From contig CAWBTX010000005.1 of the NCBI GenBank assembly GCA_963791905.1, forward strand, positions 1,054,001-1,118,000: DNA of 64,000 nucleotides, in the 5' to 3' direction. The position numbers and the translations under genes are program-made. Source of the DNA: Gaiellasilicea sp963791905. Lineage in GTDB: Bacteria; Actinomycetota; Thermoleophilia; Gaiellales; Gaiellaceae. Position 1 is the stretch's first letter. Each line of letters starts with the position of its first letter. Of this stretch, positions 62,929-64,000 are shown piece after piece. The notes under the pieces were generated by a model. That model made no database searches. It saw nothing but the letters and a program-made list of their open reading frames with translations, and was not told the DNA's origin.

Positions 62929-64000
62929 ATGCAGCTCGAGCGCCTGATCGCAGCGCTCGCACCCGAGGCCGTCCTGAACCAGGCGCCCGTCGAGGTGCGG
63001 GACCTCGCGTACGACACCCGTGCGGTAACGCCGGGGGCGCTCTTCTTCGCCGTTCCGGGGGCCCAGGTCGACGGGCACGACTTCGCCGCCGAGGCGGTCG
63101 AGCGCGGGGCGGCGGCGGTCGCCGTCGAGCGCGACGCCGGCGTGGACGTGCCGCAGCTCGTCGTTCCGGACGCACGGGCGGCCATGGCGGTCGCTGCCGA
63201 CGTCTTCTTCGGCGAGCCGACGAAGGAGCTCGAGGTCGCCGGCGTGACCGGGACGAGCGGCAAGACCACCACGGCGTACCTTCTCGCCTCGGTGCTCGAG
63301 GCGGACGGCAGGCGGCCGGGCCTTCTCGGCACGATCGAGTGGCGGGTCGGGGGCGAGCGACGGAAGGGCGCGCTGACGACGCCGGAAGCGATCGATCTGC
63401 AACGAACGTTTCGCGAGATGCTCGATTCGGGAGACCGCAGCGTCGCGCTCGAGGCCTCTTCGCACGCGTCGCTGCTGCATCGCCTCGACCGTGTCCGATT
63501 CGATGTGCTCGTCTTCACGAACCTGAGCCAGGATCACCTCGACTTCCACGGCACGATGGAGGACTACTACGCGGCGAAGCGGCGGCTGTTCACGGGCGCT
63601 GCACCGCCGCCCGCGGCGATCAACATCGGCGACGAGTGGGGGAGGAGGCTGGCCGAGGAACTCGCGGACGCTACCCGCGCGCCGCTCGTCACGTTCGGCT
63701 TCGCGGAGGACGCCGAGATCCGTCCCGACGACCTCGTCCTGGACGGCGAGGGCGCGCGCTTCACCGCGGGCGGGTTCGAGTTGAAGACCAGTCTGCGCGG
63801 TCGCTTCAACGTCGAGAACGTGCTCGGCGTCGTGGCTGCCGCGACGCTCCTCGACATCCCTGAGGATGCGGTCGTCCGCGGCGTAGCGGCCCTGGAAGGG
63901 GTGCCGGGCCGGATGGAGACCGTCGACGAGGGCCAACCGTTCACCGTTCTCGTCGACTACTCGCACAAGCCCGATGCGCTCGCGAACGTCCTCGAGACGG
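62929..64000 (+). CDS. murE: UDP-MurNAc-tripeptide synthetase MurE, cut by the right edge
   Basis: The visible 357 residues start MQLERLIAALAPEAVLNQAP. They include the N-terminal UDP-substrate domain (AYDTRAVTPGALFFAVPGAQ), the Mur-ligase P-loop VAGVTGTSGKTTTAYLLASV, SVALEASSHASLLHRLDRVR, VFTNLSQDHLDFHGTMEDYY and the start of the C-terminal domain (VPGRMETVDEGQPFTVLVDY and SHKPDAL). The order of genes and the MurE-type E-S/H-S motif favour MurE over MurF. The stop lies outside the window. The added amino acid (meso-DAP or Lys) is decided by a motif in the missing part. Confidence 0.94.
   Translation, partial: MQLERLIAALAPEAVLNQAPVEVRDLAYDTRAVTPGALFFAVPGAQVDGHDFAAEAVERGAAAVAVERDAGVDVPQLVVPDARAAMAVAADVFFGEPTKELEVAGVTGTSGKTTTAYLLASVLEADGRRPGLLGTIEWRVGGERRKGALTTPEAIDLQRTFREMLDSGDRSVALEASSHASLLHRLDRVRFDVLVFTNLSQDHLDFHGTMEDYYAAKRRLFTGAAPPPAAINIGDEWGRRLAEELADATRAPLVTFGFAEDAEIRPDDLVLDGEGARFTAGGFELKTSLRGRFNVENVLGVVAAATLLDIPEDAVVRGVAALEGVPGRMETVDEGQPFTVLVDYSHKPDALANVLET

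Overview
The window is a 64 kb stretch of very GC-rich, gene-dense bacterial chromosome with GTG and TTG starts mixed among the ATG starts. I read it as a deep-branching actinobacterium, most likely class Thermoleophilia (Gaiellales or Solirubrobacterales). This is inference from gene content: a fused PafBC regulator, a Rv3806c-like UbiA transferase, a fused cyclic-2,3-diphosphoglycerate synthetase/2-phosphoglycerate kinase, cyclase-AAA-TPR signalling proteins, and many transcripts that look leaderless. It looks like core chromosome. I see no transposase, integrase, phage gene, CRISPR array, rRNA or tRNA.

Layout. 1-5 kb: an unknown protein cut by the edge, recJ and the stringent-response gene rel. 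5-11 kb: phosphohexomutase, thioesterase and GAF genes, a large cyclase-ATPase and an endonuclease IV relative. 11.5-14.7 kb: a cytochrome c maturation operon (ccmE, ccmF, a ccmI-like gene, a Pro-rich repeat ORF). 14.7-17 kb: an M23 envelope peptidase, and hpt behind a nuclease-like gene. 17-21 kb: a tightly overlapped operon of a metallophosphoesterase, the fused cDPG synthetase/2PG kinase and class II fructose-1,6-bisphosphatase. 21-29.4 kb: a reductase, a SufT-like protein, a frameshifted cyclase-ATPase, a quinone reductase-like gene, a frameshifted queG and pafBC. 29.4-36 kb: a zinc-motif protein, a zinc-ribbon/SPOR pair, aldehyde dehydrogenase, thiolase, LysR and 3-hydroxybutyryl-CoA dehydrogenase. 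36-42 kb: an antiporter, a secreted protein plus two-component system, a collagen-like protein and a UbiA transferase. 42-49.4 kb: queA, an ankyrin protein, then tgt-yajC-secDF. 49-59.4 kb: K+/H+ antiporter, ABC1 kinase, kelch protein, a response regulator without a phosphoacceptor, GFA protein, ECF sigma-ogt pair, PfkB kinase, AlkZ-like protein and CorA. 59.4 kb to the end: the division/cell-wall cluster mraZ-rsmH-ftsL-ftsI-murE, open at the right edge.

How the parts work together. Three queuosine genes (queG, queA, tgt) sit apart in the window. Thiolase, hydroxyacyl-CoA dehydrogenase, aldehyde dehydrogenase and a LysR regulator form a small acyl-CoA neighbourhood. tgt-yajC-secDF is a classic translation/secretion operon. 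The mra promoter carries a phased GTGG array that fits MraZ autoregulation. Across the window a TANNNT hexamer lies 6 or 7 bases before the start codon of about twenty genes, which fixes many starts and argues for widespread leaderless mRNAs.

The best candidate for an undescribed system is the phosphoesterase / cDPG synthetase-2PG kinase / GlpX operon. Next come a family of perfect short-loop hairpins, several of them inside genes, the overlapping divergent promoters, and the phosphoacceptor-less response regulator.
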